Positions 5,747-6,777 of a DNA stretch of 6,777 nucleotides are shown here, one piece after another; position 1 is the stretch's first letter, and the number at the start of each line of letters is the position of its first letter. Source of the stretch: Streptosporangiaceae bacterium. GTDB lineage: Bacteria; Actinomycetota; Actinomycetes; Streptosporangiales; Streptosporangiaceae. Below the pieces are notes generated by a model. It saw only the letters and a list, made by a program, of their open reading frames with translations, did not search any database and was not told the origin of the DNA. The stretch is from assembly GCA_030050125.1 (NCBI GenBank), contig JASIJN010000030.1, positions 1 through 6,777 on the forward strand. The letters are read 5' to 3'. The translations under genes and the position numbers were made by a program.

Positions 5747-5774
5747 GTGTCAAATGCCCCAATGGTGTTATATT
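5747..5774 (+). promoter_or_regulatory. Probable leaderless promoter of the hydrolase-like gene
   Basis: GTGTCA (5747-5752, 4/6 to TTGACA), a 16-nt spacer and TATATT (5769-5774, 5/6 to TATAAT) form a sigma-70-type promoter. The ATG at 5781 lies 7 nt after the hexamer, where transcription should begin, so the mRNA would be leaderless. AGGAG (5775-5779) leaves only 1 nt to that ATG, too close for normal use. A TTG at 5787 would be at 7 nt spacing and is an alternative. Confidence 0.55.
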
Positions 5775-5780
5775 AGGAGC

Positions 5781-6569
5781 ATGAGTTTGCCCAGCGTATT
5801 GTTCATTCCGGAAAGGTTCGGGGATTATCGGATGTGGTATGACATCCCGGACCGGGTCCGCAGTCGCGCCGAGGTCATCCACTTCGACCAGCATGAGCAA
5901 GTACCCTGGACGGCAGATACTCCCGAGTTCGTTGATATGGCGCGGCGCCTGGCTCCCGACGGCGGCTTTCACCTGGTGGCTGGGGCAGGCGGGGCGGCTC
6001 GTTTCGCCTTCGCCCTCGGGGAAGCCGGGTTGGCGAAAGGCCTGGTCTTTTTCCAGCCGGTGCTTGACTCTATCCCGGACGACGTCCGCGTTGACCTCTC
6101 CGGCCTGGATGTTGACCAATCCAGCCTGGACGAAGCGCGTGAGGCTTTCGGGCCGATTGCCGGCGCTCTCCAAGAGCCGGACCCTGGCCGGCGGCGTGAA
6201 ATTCTCCTGCAGACCGTTCGCGATACCGCGGGGCCGGACCGCGAGCCAGCAGGAGTTGAGCTTGAGCTCGCCATGATGAGCGATCACGCCGAGGAGTTCT
6301 TCGCGCACTTGCGGATCACCGCGGCGGCGGCAGATGACGGGTACGTGCCGCCCGATCCGCCGTGGATGGAACGGCCGTGGATAGATCGCCTCGCGGAGCT
6401 GAACGTGCCCGTAACGGCGATCGGCGTCGGGCCTTTTCCGGCGGCGATCGCCAGGCGAGCCAAGGACGCCGAGATCGTCGTGGCCGCGGGAAATGGCGGC
6501 ATGACACCTCCGGCCGACCGGGCCCGAGCGGTTGAAGCTCTCCTGCGCATGCTCGACCGCGTTAGCTAG
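5781..6569 (+). CDS. Alpha/beta-hydrolase-fold protein lacking catalytic residues
   Basis: This is a 262-residue protein with the outline of an alpha/beta hydrolase. It has an early strand VLFIPERFGDYRMWYDIPDR (6-25). HLVAGAGGAARFAFALG (64-80) stands where the nucleophile elbow GxSxG belongs. A helical cap-like part (about 95-190) follows. Late strands are VPVTAIGVGPFP (209-220) and EIVVAAGNGGMTPPADRARAVEALLRML (231-258), which matches the usual GaGH...P...va..l..fL end. The nucleophile Ser is replaced by Ala69, and the catalytic His position reads Asn238/Gly239. It is therefore probably not a hydrolase and may bind a ligand or protein. No signal peptide or membrane segment is seen, so it is likely cytosolic. 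The frame is open upstream to 5664, but that would overlap the Cys-rich gene; ATG 5781 is supported by the promoter. Being next to the precursor gene it could be an accessory or immunity factor, which is speculation. Confidence 0.65.
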   Translation: MSLPSVLFIPERFGDYRMWYDIPDRVRSRAEVIHFDQHEQVPWTADTPEFVDMARRLAPDGGFHLVAGAGGAARFAFALGEAGLAKGLVFFQPVLDSIPDDVRVDLSGLDVDQSSLDEAREAFGPIAGALQEPDPGRRREILLQTVRDTAGPDREPAGVELELAMMSDHAEEFFAHLRITAAAADDGYVPPDPPWMERPWIDRLAELNVPVTAIGVGPFPAAIARRAKDAEIVVAAGNGGMTPPADRARAVEALLRMLDRVS

Positions 6570-6574
6570 CGTTG

Positions 6575-6777
6575 CTACCGGGGCGGGTTCGCGGAGGCGC
6601 GGTGGTTTGTGCTGGCGAGCTTGGTGCGGACCGGGCCGGCGTCGGGATGCTGCAGGTCTTCGAGGATGGCCAGCGCCTGCTGCCAGGCCTGCCGGGCCTG
6701 GGTCAGCTCTCCGGTGGCGAGGCGGTTGTCGCCGAGGTGGGTGAGGGCGCCGGCCTCAAAGAAGCGGTCGCCGGATT
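6575..6777 (-). CDS. C-terminal TPR fragment of a large AfsR/SARP-like regulator
   Basis: The minus-strand frame is open from the window edge to TAG at 6577-6575, giving the last 66 residues. It reads GDRFFEAGALTHLGDNRLATG, then ELTQARQAWQQALAILEDLQHPDAGPVRTKL and a short polar tail. This is a tetratricopeptide repeat of the kind that ends actinobacterial AfsR/SARP or NB-ARC-TPR regulators: the sequence THLGD..LATG....AR.AWQQAL.IL.DL.HPDA..VR.KL is very characteristic. The DNA-binding and ATPase parts, if present, lie beyond the right edge. It converges on the hydrolase-like gene with 5 nt between stop codons, leaving no room for a separate terminator. Whether it regulates the neighbouring genes is not visible. 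Confidence 0.8.
   Translation of the reverse strand, partial: SGDRFFEAGALTHLGDNRLATGELTQARQAWQQALAILEDLQHPDAGPVRTKLASTNHRASANPPR

Noticed and set aside
5664..5780. Upstream extension of the hydrolase-like gene
   Set aside because: It would overlap the Cys-rich coding sequence, and the added residues lack any conserved strand. The promoter and ATG at 5781 give a natural alpha/beta-hydrolase N-terminus.
1..6777. CRISPR arrays, tRNA or rRNA genes
   Set aside because: No regularly spaced direct repeats, tRNA cloverleaf signals or rRNA-like conserved segments were seen on either strand.

Overview
The window is high-GC DNA with actinobacterial codon use (G or C at most third positions), GTG starts, and gene families typical of Streptomyces-like or Streptosporangiales-like actinomycetes: MmsA, an aromatic-hydroxylase-type FAD monooxygenase, and an AfsR/SARP-type TPR regulator. 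The genus cannot be fixed from the sequence.

Left part (1-3404, all + strand). It opens with the 3' end of mmsA, encoding methylmalonate/malonate-semialdehyde dehydrogenase. A complete class III PLP aminotransferase follows. Together they look like the last two steps of beta-alanine catabolism: transamination to malonate semialdehyde, then oxidative conversion to acetyl-CoA. Next is a class A FAD-dependent monooxygenase with a shortened GD motif and a small repeat-expanded linker. Its substrate is unknown. At 3487-3828 is a small uncharacterised protein.

Right part (3889-6569), accessory in character. Two genes diverge from a 372-bp intergenic region. The minus-strand gene encodes a small secreted protein with a possible SH3b-like fold, and part of it has clearly lower GC. 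The plus-strand gene encodes a composite protein: an N-terminal thioredoxin-like CxxC domain, an internal twin-arginine signal, an exported middle domain, and a C-terminal tail with ten cysteines. That layout recalls actinobacterial fulvocin C-related precursors and the Tat-exported ten-cysteine halocin C8 precursor. It is followed, behind a probable leaderless promoter, by an alpha/beta-hydrolase-fold protein that seems to lack both the nucleophile and the catalytic His.

The most striking non-coding feature is in the divergent intergenic region. A 67-nt segment is present twice in inverted orientation (4426-4492 and 4579-4645, ungapped, 59/67 by hand count), so each divergent gene carries a near copy of the same upstream sequence. 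The region also holds six of the eight CTAG tetranucleotides in the window. This suggests that the secreted protein and the Cys-rich precursor are co-regulated. I propose, as a hypothesis only, a secreted Cys-rich peptide (bacteriocin-like) locus.

The window ends with the C-terminal TPR of a large regulator on the minus strand (6575 onward), converging on the hydrolase-like gene with a 5-nt gap.
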